Of a stretch of DNA of 64,000 nt, positions 1-9,143 are shown piece after piece. The translations under genes and the position numbers were made by a program. Every line of letters begins with the position of its first letter. Position 1 is the stretch's first letter. This DNA comes from Brevundimonas sp. Its GTDB lineage: Bacteria; Pseudomonadota; Alphaproteobacteria; Caulobacterales; Caulobacteraceae. Location of the stretch: positions 62,001 through 126,000 of the forward strand of contig NZ_JACVCG010000001.1 of NCBI RefSeq assembly GCF_016742135.1, read 5' to 3'. The notes beneath the pieces were generated by a model that worked only from the letters and a program-made list of their open reading frames with translations, searched no databases and was not told the origin of the DNA.

Positions 1-7
1 GGGCTAT

Positions 8-1243
8 GTGCTGGCGGAAACCATCGATGAGGTGGTGCTGGCCACCACCGTGGTCGCGGGCCGGGTCTCGGTGGACGAGATCCAGGACTCGCGCACGCTG
101 CGCCCCCTGTCGGGCAAATACTGGGTGGTGGCCGAGTTCGACGGACGGGGCGGGATGCGCATTCTGGAGCGGTCACCGTCGCTGGCCGGAGAGGATCTGA
201 TGATCCCGGCGGACATGCCCGAGCGTCTCGAGCGCGGGCGGACGCTCAGCTATACGGCCATGGGGCCGCTGGACCGTCCCCTGCGGATCGCCGCCAGCGT
301 CAAGGTGCTGCCGGGGCGGGACCAGCCGCTGGTCTTCATGGCCGGCATGGATCGGTCGGACATCGACGCTGACACCCGGACCTTTGCCACCTTCACCTGG
401 ATCGCCCTGTTGATCCTGGGCCTTGGCGTCGGAGCGGCGGTGTTCATGCAGGTGCGGATCGGCCTGCGCCCCCTGTTCCTGCTGAGGAATGAGATCGCCG
501 ACGTCAGAAAGGGCCGCTCGGGCCGGATCGAGCGCACCTATCCGCTGGAGATCCAGCCGCTGGCCGAACAGGTCAACCGCCTGCTGGACCATAATCAGGA
601 GGTGGTGGAGCGCCAGCGCACCCACGTCGGCAATCTGGCCCATGCGCTGAAGACGCCGTTGTCGGTGATGCTGGCCGAGGCCGAGGGCAAGGATGACCCG
701 CTGGCCGAGGTGGTCACCCGCCAGAGCCGCGTGATGAAGGATCAGGTGGATCACCACCTGCGCCGCGCGCGCGCCGCCGCCCGGGCGCAGGGGCTGGGTG
801 AGCGCACCCCGGTGGCCGAGGTGCTCGATGAGATGGCGGTCATGCTGGAGCGGGTGTTTGCGTCGAAGGCGGTCGAGATCGACTGGCGCGCGCCGGACGA
901 CCTGATGTTCCGGGGCGAGCGGCAGGACCTGCAGGAGATCCTGGGAAATCTGATCGAGAACGCCTGTAAATGGTCGAAACGTCGGGTGCGGGTCAGCGCC
1001 GGGCCGACCGGTCTGGGCCAGATGGTGGTGGTGGTCGAGGATGACGGACCGGGCCTCGCCGACGACCAGCTTGACGCGGCCCTGAAGCGCGGCACCCGCA
1101 TGGATGAGGATGCCCCGGGGTCGGGCCTGGGCCTGTCGATCGTCGACGACCTGACCCGCGCCTACAACGGCCGGGTGGCGCTGTCGCGCAGCGAGATGGG
1201 TGGACTGAAGGCGGTTCTGGACCTGCCGGCCGCCGAGGGATGA
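8..1243 (+). CDS. Sensor histidine kinase (PhoQ-like), 5' end probably outside window
   Basis: Translation has TM segment (FTWIALLILGLGVGAAVFM), HAMP-like region, H-box HVGNLAHALKTPLSVM, N-box NLIENACKWS, G-box DDGPGL / GSGLGLSIV. ORF is open to the window edge. Confidence 0.9.
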   Translation: MLAETIDEVVLATTVVAGRVSVDEIQDSRTLRPLSGKYWVVAEFDGRGGMRILERSPSLAGEDLMIPADMPERLERGRTLSYTAMGPLDRPLRIAASVKVLPGRDQPLVFMAGMDRSDIDADTRTFATFTWIALLILGLGVGAAVFMQVRIGLRPLFLLRNEIADVRKGRSGRIERTYPLEIQPLAEQVNRLLDHNQEVVERQRTHVGNLAHALKTPLSVMLAEAEGKDDPLAEVVTRQSRVMKDQVDHHLRRARAAARAQGLGERTPVAEVLDEMAVMLERVFASKAVEIDWRAPDDLMFRGERQDLQEILGNLIENACKWSKRRVRVSAGPTGLGQMVVVVEDDGPGLADDQLDAALKRGTRMDEDAPGSGLGLSIVDDLTRAYNGRVALSRSEMGGLKAVLDLPAAEG

Positions 1244-1328
1244 GGGCCTGTAACCCTGTAACGCGGTGGACGGAATATTAACCCTGACGCCCGAGGCTGG
1301 CGGCGACGTGTCTTCACGTGGAGCCTCC

Positions 1329-2693
1329 ATGGCCGGTCTGACGGTCGCACACCGCGCCGCCCTGGCGCATCTGATCACGCTCTGCCCGCCGGAACTGCTG
1401 GATGGTCTGCGGCGGGCCGTCGGCGGCTGGCCGGGCGACAAGGCCCGGGAGCTGGGCGGCATGCTGAACGCAGCCGATGGGGAGCGCCGCCGTCGCGATC
1501 GGGCGCTGGGACCGCTGGTGCCGATGTTCCGCGAACGGATGGACGGGGTCGAGGCGCTGACGTTTCCGGCGCAGGTCCTGCCCCGGCTGTGGGCTGTGGC
1601 CCGCGAGAGCGAGCTTGATCTTCTGACGCGACTGGACAGGGACGGGCCCGAGACGGCTATTGTCGGAGACCGGCTGTGCCTTGCTGCGGCCGCTGCGGTC
1701 CGCGACCGCCCCGAGGCCGTCTGGCCCCCCAATCTTGCCGCGGAGACCCGGGAGGCGGGGCTGGAGGCGCTGGCACGCTGTCTCGACCTGACCCATCTGG
1801 CGCGCAAGGCGCTGAGGCATCTGGAGACCTGGCTGGGCCGTCCGGACGGTGACAGTCTGGCGGAACTGCGGCTGCTGATCCGGGATGCGGCCGGGATTCA
1901 TGAGGACGGCGCGCCCCGTCTGATCGACATCCTGTTCGCCCACCTCAGGGACGCGGCCCTGGTTCTGAGGCTGGTGACCCAGACGAGCGGATCGGCGGTC
2001 CGGGATGAGTTTCTCAGCGGATCGGAAATGGGCGTGTTCGTCGAGCGGTTGATCGATGGGGTCGAGGTGCGGGCGGCGCGGGTGGCCGCCTTTCGCCCCG
2101 GGCCGGATGCGGGTCCCGAGGCCGAGGCGGCGCTGGAGGATATCCGCTGGTGTACGGCAACGCTCGGCGAGCTGGACGTTACCCTGGAGATGCAGCCGGG
2201 CAGCGCCTGGGGCAAGGACGTCCGCGAGGCCCGGCTGAAGGTGACCCGACGGCTGACCGAGACGATCCGGAGCGCCCCGAAGGTCGTCGAGGCGGCCCTG
2301 CCCATGACCCGTACGACGCTGGCCGGACGCATGACCCGCAAGGTGCCGGACCTCAACAGCGATCCGGCCTCGGCCGCGCTGGCGACGGCGGGGGTGCAGC
2401 TACGCATGCTGGGGGCCCTGCGGCCCGCGGCGTCGGTGTTCGGCTGTGAGTCGGACCGCAGGCAGCAGGCCGATCGTCTTATCGAGATGCTGAGCCGTTA
2501 TGCGGACGAAGGCTTTGATCTGATCCACGGGGGCGAGGTCGAGGACCTGGACCGGGCGCTGGCGCTGATGGAGGCGGTCGCGCGACTGCTGGTCCATCTG
2601 GAGGCGCACGAGGCCGCCCGCACGGTGCGACGCCGCGCCGCTGCGACGATTCACGGCACCGGCATGCGCGGGGCCTCGCCCGAGGCCGCCTGA
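1329..2693 (+). CDS. Conserved hypothetical protein (ORF opens at 1266; ATG at 1329 likely)
   Basis: Long ORF with consistent codon usage directly upstream of ccmI; no recognised domain. Confidence 0.7.
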   Translation: MAGLTVAHRAALAHLITLCPPELLDGLRRAVGGWPGDKARELGGMLNAADGERRRRDRALGPLVPMFRERMDGVEALTFPAQVLPRLWAVARESELDLLTRLDRDGPETAIVGDRLCLAAAAAVRDRPEAVWPPNLAAETREAGLEALARCLDLTHLARKALRHLETWLGRPDGDSLAELRLLIRDAAGIHEDGAPRLIDILFAHLRDAALVLRLVTQTSGSAVRDEFLSGSEMGVFVERLIDGVEVRAARVAAFRPGPDAGPEAEAALEDIRWCTATLGELDVTLEMQPGSAWGKDVREARLKVTRRLTETIRSAPKVVEAALPMTRTTLAGRMTRKVPDLNSDPASAALATAGVQLRMLGALRPAASVFGCESDRRQQADRLIEMLSRYADEGFDLIHGGEVEDLDRALALMEAVARLLVHLEAHEAARTVRRRAAATIHGTGMRGASPEAA

Positions 2694-2710
2694 TCGGCTA
2701 AACGCCGGGC

Positions 2711-3565
2711 ATGCTGATCTTCTGGACCCTGACGGGACTGGCCTGTGCCATGGCAGGGCTGCTGATCCTGAGTGCCGCCCGGGCTGCGGGGCGGGCCGGA
2801 CCGCTACCGGACGGAGAGGCCGTGCGGGGGCGGCTGCTGGCGCGGGACCTGGCCGAACTGGACCGGATGGCCGCGCGCGGGGTGCTGGCCGGAGCCGAGC
2901 TGGAGTCGGCCCGGGCCGAGGTCGCGCGTCGGCATCTTGAAGCGAGCGCCGGCGAGCCTGCCCCCGCGACCGATACGGCGGCGCGGCGCGGTCAGGCGCG
3001 TTGGGTGCTGGCGGGGGCGGGGGCGACCACGCTCGCGGCGCTGGCCATCTACCTGGGGGTTGGAAGCCCCGGGGTGGCGGATCAGCCCTATGACCGCAGG
3101 GTGGCGGAATGGGCGGAGACGCCCGGCATGCTGGATGCGCCGCGTCTCGCCGCCGTGATGGAGCGGGAGGCGGCGTCCCGCCCTGACAATTTCGAGGCCC
3201 AGTCCCTGCTGGGCGCGGCGCGGTTCGAAGCAGGAGACCCGATCGGTGCAGCCTCGGCCCTCCGCCGGGCCGCAATGCTCAGGCCCGAGGATGCCAGGAC
3301 CTGGGCGCGGCTGGGTGAGGCGCTGGTGCGGACCCAGGACGGAGAGGTCGGCAGCGATGCCGAGATGGCCTTTCTGCGGGCGCTGGAGCTCGACCCCGGT
3401 CAACTGGGCGCGCGCTATTTCCTGGGCGAACTGGCGCTTGAGCGCGGCGAGGCGGCCCGGGTGCATGAGATGTGGGGGCCGTTGATCGCGGTTCTGGCGC
3501 CGACCGATCCGCGCCGCCTCGATCTGGAATCGCGGCTACCCTCCCTGTCGGGGAGTGAGGGCTGA
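2711..3565 (+). CDS. ccmI: Cytochrome c biogenesis protein CcmI (CycH), TPR-containing
   Basis: N-terminal TM, TPR-like region (NFEAQSLLGAARFEAGDPIGAASALRRAAMLRPEDARTWARLGEALV), directly followed by ccmE and ccmF. Confidence 0.88.
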   Translation: MLIFWTLTGLACAMAGLLILSAARAAGRAGPLPDGEAVRGRLLARDLAELDRMAARGVLAGAELESARAEVARRHLEASAGEPAPATDTAARRGQARWVLAGAGATTLAALAIYLGVGSPGVADQPYDRRVAEWAETPGMLDAPRLAAVMEREAASRPDNFEAQSLLGAARFEAGDPIGAASALRRAAMLRPEDARTWARLGEALVRTQDGEVGSDAEMAFLRALELDPGQLGARYFLGELALERGEAARVHEMWGPLIAVLAPTDPRRLDLESRLPSLSGSEG

Positions 3566-4035
3566 TGGGCTGGATGCCGAAATCGCCGAAGGCGCGCAGG
3601 CGTCTGTGGGTGGTCATGGCGGCCGCCCCGGTGCTGGCCGTGGCCGTGGGACTGAGCCTGTGGGCCATGCAGGATACGGTGACCTTCTTCGTCTCGCCGT
3701 CGGAAGCGACCGAGGAGGCCGCGCCGCCAGGCCGGGCCATGCGGCTGGGCGGTCTGGTCGAGGCGGGCAGCGTGGAACATGAGGCCGACGGCAAGGTGCG
3801 GTTCCGGGTGACCGACAATGCGGCGTCCACCCCGGTGATCTATCAGGGCAATCTGCCGGACCTGTTCAAGGAAGAGCAGGGCGTGGTGGTCGAGGGCGAG
3901 TTCCGCGCCGATCGCACCTTTGTCGCGCGTCAGGTGCTGGCCAAGCACGATGAGACCTATATGCCGCGCGAGGTGGCCGAACGGCTGAAGGAACGCGGCG
4001 AATGGCGTCCTGAAGACGGCGGGGCCCGGCCGTGA
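3565..4035 (+). CDS. ccmE: Cytochrome c maturation heme chaperone CcmE
   Basis: MPKSPKARRRLWVV N-term, RLGGLVEAGSVE, VIYQGNLPDLFKEEQGVVVEG, and heme-binding LAKHDETYMP motif. Confidence 0.96.
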   Translation: MGWMPKSPKARRRLWVVMAAAPVLAVAVGLSLWAMQDTVTFFVSPSEATEEAAPPGRAMRLGGLVEAGSVEHEADGKVRFRVTDNAASTPVIYQGNLPDLFKEEQGVVVEGEFRADRTFVARQVLAKHDETYMPREVAERLKERGEWRPEDGGARP

Positions 4036-6038
4036 TCGTCGAATTGGGGGCCTTTGCCCTGTGTCTGGCGCTGGCGCTGAGCGGACTGCAGGTGGCGGCC
4101 TCGGTCGCGGGCCGCCTGCGGTCCAGCCCGGTGCTGGCCGGAGCCGGTGAAGGCGCCGGCCTGGCCGCCTTCCTGGCCGTCGGGCTGGCCTTTGGCGTGC
4201 TGATTTACGCCTTTGTTGTCTCGGACTTTTCGGTCTCGAACGTGGCGCTGAACAGCCATACCCACAAGCCGATGCTGTACAAGGTGGCCGGGGCCTGGGG
4301 CAGCCACGAGGGATCGCTGCTGCTGTGGTGTCTGGTGCTGACCGGCTTTGGTGCGTTGCTGGCCCGGGCGCGCACGGGAGATGCCGGTCTGCCGTTCGGG
4401 CTGAAGGCGGTGGCGGTTGCCGTGCAGGGCGGGCTGGGCGCGCTGTTCCTCGCCTTTGTGCTGTTCACGTCCAATCCGTTCTCGCGGCTCGACCCGGTGC
4501 CGGTCGAGGGCGCGTCACTGAACCCCCTGCTGCAGGACCCGGCGCTGGCCCTGCATCCGCCGCTGCTCTACGGCGGCTATGTCGGCCTGTCGGTGTGCTT
4601 CTCGCTGGCCGTCGCGGCCCTGATCGAAGGACGGCCGGGGGCGGGCTTCTGGCCGGCCTGGGGACGCTGGATCCGGCCGTGGGCGCTGGCCAGCTGGGCG
4701 CTGCTGACCGCCGGCATCGCTCTGGGCAGTTTCTGGGCCTATTACGAGCTGGGCTGGGGCGGCTGGTGGTTCTGGGACCCGGTCGAGAACGCCAGCTTCA
4801 TGCCCTGGCTGGCGGCGGCGGCCCTGTTGCACAGCGCGGTGGTGACCGAGCGGCGCGGGGCGCTGATCGGCTGGACGGTGTTTCTGGCGCTGGTGGCCTT
4901 CTCCCTGTCGATGCTTGGGGCGTTTCTGGTGCGGTCCGGCGTGCTGACCAGTGTCCATGCCTTCGCCGTCGATCCGGAGCGGGGACTGATGCTGCTGGGC
5001 ATACTGGGCCTGACGGCGGGCGCGGCCTTTACCCTGTTCGCGCTCAGGGCCGGGCAGCTGACGGGCAAGACCCTGTTCGCGCCGATCAGCCGCGAGGGCG
5101 CGCTGGTGATCAACAATCTGTTCCTGTCGGTGGCCGCCGCGACCGTGCTGGTGGGAACCCTTTATCCCCTGATCCTCGAGGCGGCGGGCGGGGCGACGAT
5201 CTCGGTCGGGCCGCCCTATTTCGCCGTGACCTTTACCCCCCTGATGGCCATGGCGCTGATCATCCTGCCGATGGGGCCGCTGCTGGGCTGGAAGCGCGGC
5301 GATCTGATCGGGGCGCTGCAGAGACTGGCCTGGGCGGCGGGGCTGTCGCTGGTTTTCGCTCTTGTGGCGTGGGGCCTGTTCCAGCCGCGTCAGGCGCTGA
5401 CCGGGGCGGGTCTGGCGCTGGGGGCCTGGCTGGTGCTGGGCGCGCTGGCCGAACTGGCCGAGCGGATACGTTTGTTCGGCAAGCGCACACCCGGCGAGCT
5501 GGGGCGGCGCACGCGCGCCCTGCCGCTGGCGGCCTGGGGCATGACGGCGGCGCATGCGGGGCTGGGTCTGTTCGTGCTGGGTGCCGTGGTCGAGACGGGG
5601 CTGAAGGTCGAGGCGGCCCGCCCGCTCGAAATCGGCCAGACGATTGCTGCGGGCCCCTATCAGGCGACGCTGCGGTCGGTCGAGATCCGCGAAGGCCCCA
5701 ACTATCTAGCCGAGAGCGCGACGCTGGAGGTCGAACCTCTGGGCGGCGGGCGGCCCGAGACTGTGCGCGCCGAAAAACGCTTCTTCCCGGCGGGGGGGCA
5801 GACCACCACCGAGGTCGGCCTGAGCTTTCACGGGCTGGATGACGTCTATCTGGTGCTGGGCGAGCGGCGGCTGAGCGAGGCCGGCGAGCGGGCGTGGACG
5901 GTGCGCATGAACTGGAACCCCTGGGCGCGGCTGATCTTTCTGGGACCGGCGCTGATGGCGCTGGGGGGGCTGTTGTCGCTGATGGACCGGCGGCTGCGGA
6001 CCGCCGACACGACCCGGCGCAGGAAGGCTGCGACATGA
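4032..6038 (+). CDS. ccmF: Heme lyase CcmF/NrfE family
   Basis: Multi-TM protein with WAYYELGWGGWWFWDPVENASFMPWL tryptophan-rich signature. Confidence 0.97.
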   Translation: MIVELGAFALCLALALSGLQVAASVAGRLRSSPVLAGAGEGAGLAAFLAVGLAFGVLIYAFVVSDFSVSNVALNSHTHKPMLYKVAGAWGSHEGSLLLWCLVLTGFGALLARARTGDAGLPFGLKAVAVAVQGGLGALFLAFVLFTSNPFSRLDPVPVEGASLNPLLQDPALALHPPLLYGGYVGLSVCFSLAVAALIEGRPGAGFWPAWGRWIRPWALASWALLTAGIALGSFWAYYELGWGGWWFWDPVENASFMPWLAAAALLHSAVVTERRGALIGWTVFLALVAFSLSMLGAFLVRSGVLTSVHAFAVDPERGLMLLGILGLTAGAAFTLFALRAGQLTGKTLFAPISREGALVINNLFLSVAAATVLVGTLYPLILEAAGGATISVGPPYFAVTFTPLMAMALIILPMGPLLGWKRGDLIGALQRLAWAAGLSLVFALVAWGLFQPRQALTGAGLALGAWLVLGALAELAERIRLFGKRTPGELGRRTRALPLAAWGMTAAHAGLGLFVLGAVVETGLKVEAARPLEIGQTIAAGPYQATLRSVEIREGPNYLAESATLEVEPLGGGRPETVRAEKRFFPAGGQTTTEVGLSFHGLDDVYLVLGERRLSEAGERAWTVRMNWNPWARLIFLGPALMALGGLLSLMDRRLRTADTTRRRKAAT

Positions 6039-6562
6039 GGCGGCTGCTGATCCTTGTGCTGATGCTGGGACTGGCGGGCTCGGCGCTGGCGCAGGAGCCG
6101 CCGCCCGCCCCCGACCGTCCGCTGGCCCGGCCGGACCAGGAGGCCCGGGCCCAAGCCCTGTTCGAGGACATCCGCTGCGTCGTCTGTCAGCATGAGTCGA
6201 TCGCCGATTCGCCGGCGGGCGTGGCGTCAGACATGCGGCGCTGGGTGCGCGACCAGATCGCCGAGGGCCAGACCGATGCCGAGGTCCGCCAGGGTCTGGT
6301 GGCGCGCTACGGCGACTATGTGCTGTTCACGCCGCCGGTGCGACCGGGCACCTGGCTGTTGTGGGGGCTGCCGCTGATGCTGGTGCTGGGCGGCGCGGGG
6401 GTGCTGGTATGGTTCGCGCGCAGGCGGCCTGATGGGGTCGAGCCCACCGCCGATCTGACCCCGGCGGAGCGAACGCGGGTCGACACACTTCTCAAGGCGG
6501 CAAGAACCGGCCCCGAAGATGACGCAACTTCGCCGCCAAAAACCCGCGACGGGACGCCCTGA
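6035..6562 (+). CDS. ccmH: Cytochrome c-type biogenesis protein CcmH
   Basis: Signal peptide, RCVVCQHESIADS (CxxC) motif, C-terminal TM; ATG overlaps ccmF stop (atga). Confidence 0.94.
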   Translation: MRRLLILVLMLGLAGSALAQEPPPAPDRPLARPDQEARAQALFEDIRCVVCQHESIADSPAGVASDMRRWVRDQIAEGQTDAEVRQGLVARYGDYVLFTPPVRPGTWLLWGLPLMLVLGGAGVLVWFARRRPDGVEPTADLTPAERTRVDTLLKAARTGPEDDATSPPKTRDGTP

Positions 6563-6680
6563 TGTCCGGTGCCGCCGGTCATGCCGTATCGCGGCGATTG
6601 GTGATCGGGGATAAGGGCCTATATCGTCACGCATGTGCCGGTCCGATTTCGGGCGGCGCGGCCGATCAAACAGGAACCGG

Positions 6681-8243
6681 ATGTTGAAGCGCAAGGAGTT
6701 CATCATAGGCGCGGCCGCAGGGCTGCTGGTGGCGGTGGCGGCCACGGCGGGCGGTCTGATTCGCTGGCCCGGCATGGACGGCAGCCTGTTGTCGGTCAAC
6801 GGCCCGATCACGCCGTCGGCGGGTGCGCCGGGGGCCGCCTTTGGTCCGCCGCCGGGTGCACCGGTCAGCTTTGCCGACATCTTCAACCAGGTGGCCCCGG
6901 CCGTCGTTCAGATCGATGTGCGGACCCGCGTGCCGCGCCGCGCCGAGACGTTCCGGATTCCGGGGCTGCCGTTCGAGTTCGAGGGGTCCGAGGGCGAAGG
7001 CCAGACTCCCGAAGGCGAAACGACTCTCGGGGCCGGTTCGGGTTTCTTCATCTCGGAGGACGGCTATATCGTCACCAACAACCATGTGATCGCCAATGCC
7101 GAGGAGATCACCGTGCGGCTGGCGGACAACCGGGTGCTGCCCGCGCGTCTGGTGGGCCGCGACGAAAGCACGGACCTAGCGGTCATCAAGGTCGATGGCG
7201 GGCGGTTCCCCTATGTCAGTTTCGAGGAATCGGCCGAGCCGCGCGTCGGCGACTGGGTCATCGCGGTCGGCAATCCCTTCGGCCTGGGCGGCACGGCCAC
7301 GGCGGGCATCGTCTCGGCCAAGTCGCGGGACCTGCAGGATGTGTCCAGCAACTATGTCGACTACATCCAGATCGACGCGGCCATCAACCGGGGCAACTCC
7401 GGCGGGCCGACGTTCGACATCTATGGCCGCGTGATCGGCGTAAACACGGCGATCTTTTCGCCGACCGGGGGCTCGATCGGCATCGGTTTCGCCATTCCGG
7501 CCAATACGGCCAAGACCATCACCGACCGGCTGATGCGTGGCGAGCAGATCGAGCGCGGCTATCTGGGCGTCACCATCGCCGATCTGGAGCCGTTCCGCGA
7601 AGCCATGGGCCTCGAGGCCGGGATCAACGGGGCCCTGATCAATGATGTGACGGCTGGCGGCCCGGCCGCACGGGGCGGTCTGCGTCCCGGCGATATCGTC
7701 CTCGAACTGAATGACGCACCGGTCTCGGGGTCCACCGACCTGACCCGCCGGGTCGGCGCGGCCAGGGTGGGCGATACGCTGAAGGTTCTGGTGCTGCGCG
7801 GCGAGCGGCGGCTGGTCGCCCGGGTGCAGGCGGCCAAACGCCCGTCGCAGTCGGAGCTGGATGCGCTGCAGGCCCCCGCGCGCCGTCCGGTGCCAGACGC
7901 CAGCCCGGGCGAGGTCGTCGCCGGGCTGACCCTGGCGCCCATGACCCCCGAGCTGCGTGCCAAATACGCCATCCCCGCCGGGGTCAACGGCGTGGTCGTG
8001 GTGGCCGAGGCCCGGATCGGGCAGAGCCGGTTCGTGCCGGGGGTCGTCATCCTGCAGGCCGGGGTGAACCCGGTGCGCAGCATCGCCGACATCCAGGCCG
8101 AGATCGCCCGGGCGCGCGCGGCCGGTCGGGACGAGTTCTTCATCCTGGCCTGGTCCCCGGACGGGAACGGCTCGGTGCTGCTGGACGTGCCGCCGCAAGC
8201 GGCGGCCCCGCCCCGGGCGCGGGCTCCGGCGACGAAGCAGTAA
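6681..8243 (+). CDS. Do/DegP-family periplasmic serine endoprotease
   Basis: Catalytic triad contexts TNNHVI, DLAVIKV, GNSGGPTFD; PDZ regions (RGGLRPGDIVLELNDAPV). Confidence 0.95.
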   Translation: MLKRKEFIIGAAAGLLVAVAATAGGLIRWPGMDGSLLSVNGPITPSAGAPGAAFGPPPGAPVSFADIFNQVAPAVVQIDVRTRVPRRAETFRIPGLPFEFEGSEGEGQTPEGETTLGAGSGFFISEDGYIVTNNHVIANAEEITVRLADNRVLPARLVGRDESTDLAVIKVDGGRFPYVSFEESAEPRVGDWVIAVGNPFGLGGTATAGIVSAKSRDLQDVSSNYVDYIQIDAAINRGNSGGPTFDIYGRVIGVNTAIFSPTGGSIGIGFAIPANTAKTITDRLMRGEQIERGYLGVTIADLEPFREAMGLEAGINGALINDVTAGGPAARGGLRPGDIVLELNDAPVSGSTDLTRRVGAARVGDTLKVLVLRGERRLVARVQAAKRPSQSELDALQAPARRPVPDASPGEVVAGLTLAPMTPELRAKYAIPAGVNGVVVVAEARIGQSRFVPGVVILQAGVNPVRSIADIQAEIARARAAGRDEFFILAWSPDGNGSVLLDVPPQAAAPPRARAPATKQ

Positions 8244-8311
8244 GGAAACGGGCCGGGATCGGCTATCATCGAGGACGAATCCCGCAGGTGCGGGAACGAA
8301 GGGAGAGGGCG

Positions 8312-8983
8312 ATGCGCATTCTGGTGGTCGAGGACGACGCCGAAGCGGCGACGGCGATGGTTCGGGGCCTGACCGAGGCGGGGCACGATGTGGTGCATGC
8401 CGTGGACGGCGCGTTCGGTCTGCTGGAGGCGCAGAAGGGCGGCTATGACGTCTATGTCGTCGACCGGATGATGCCGCGCCTCGACGGCGTGGGCATGGTC
8501 GAGACGGTGCGCAAGAACGGCGACCAGACGCCGGTGCTGTTCCTGTCGGCGCTGGGCGAGGTCGAGGACCGGGTGACGGGCCTGCAGGCGGGGGCCGACG
8601 ACTATCTGGTCAAGCCCTATGCCTTTGCCGAGTTGATCGCGCGGGTCGAGGCCCTGTCGCGGCGGCGGGAAACCGGCTCGGTCGCGACCGTGCTCAAGGT
8701 CGGCGACCTGGAGATGAACCTGATCAGCCGCGAGGTGCACCGCGCCGGCCAGGAGATCGACCTGCAGCCGCGCGAGTTCCAGCTGCTGGAATTCATGATG
8801 CGCCACGCCGGCCAGTCGGTGACCCGCACCATGCTGCTGGAGAAGGTCTGGGAATACCATTTCGACCCCCAGACCAATGTCATCGACGTCCACATCAGCC
8901 GCCTGCGCTCCAAGATCGACAAGGGCTTCGACAAGGCCATGCTGCAGACCGTGCGCGGCGCGGGATACCGGCTGGAGGCGTGA
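8312..8983 (+). CDS. OmpR-family response regulator (FeuP-like by synteny)
   Basis: MRILVVEDDAEAA receiver, LVKPYAFAELIARV, winged-helix C-term (VIDVHISRLRSKIDKGF). Confidence 0.95.
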   Translation: MRILVVEDDAEAATAMVRGLTEAGHDVVHAVDGAFGLLEAQKGGYDVYVVDRMMPRLDGVGMVETVRKNGDQTPVLFLSALGEVEDRVTGLQAGADDYLVKPYAFAELIARVEALSRRRETGSVATVLKVGDLEMNLISREVHRAGQEIDLQPREFQLLEFMMRHAGQSVTRTMLLEKVWEYHFDPQTNVIDVHISRLRSKIDKGFDKAMLQTVRGAGYRLEA

Positions 8984-8986
8984 AGT

Positions 8987-9137
8987 CAGTGGCGAGTGGC
9001 GAGTGCCGAGTGCCGAGTGAACAGACAAGCGTAGGCCGGGCGAAGGGGACGAACGCGAGGTCCGGTACACCCGGGGTTGAGGGTTGGCTGCATATGGCAC
9101 TGACCTCTCGCCACTCGCCACTCGTCACTCGCCACCT
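8987..9137. repeat. Inverted pair of 7-bp-period (CGAGTGS) tandem repeats flanking about 80 bp
   Basis: Left arm cagtggcgagtggcgagtgccgagtgccgagtg (8987-9019); right arm ctcgccactcgccactcgtcactcgccacctg (9106-9137). Confidence 0.85.
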
Positions 9138-9143
9138 GCCGTA

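Noticed and set aside
173-1807. 544-aa minus-strand ORF
   Set aside because: Antisense to histidine kinase and hypothetical gene; Arg/Ser/Gln-rich shadow translation.
6038-6562. Apparent loss of ccmG between ccmF and ccmH
   Set aside because: Alphaproteobacterial cycHJKL operons commonly lack ccmG at this position; not an anomaly.
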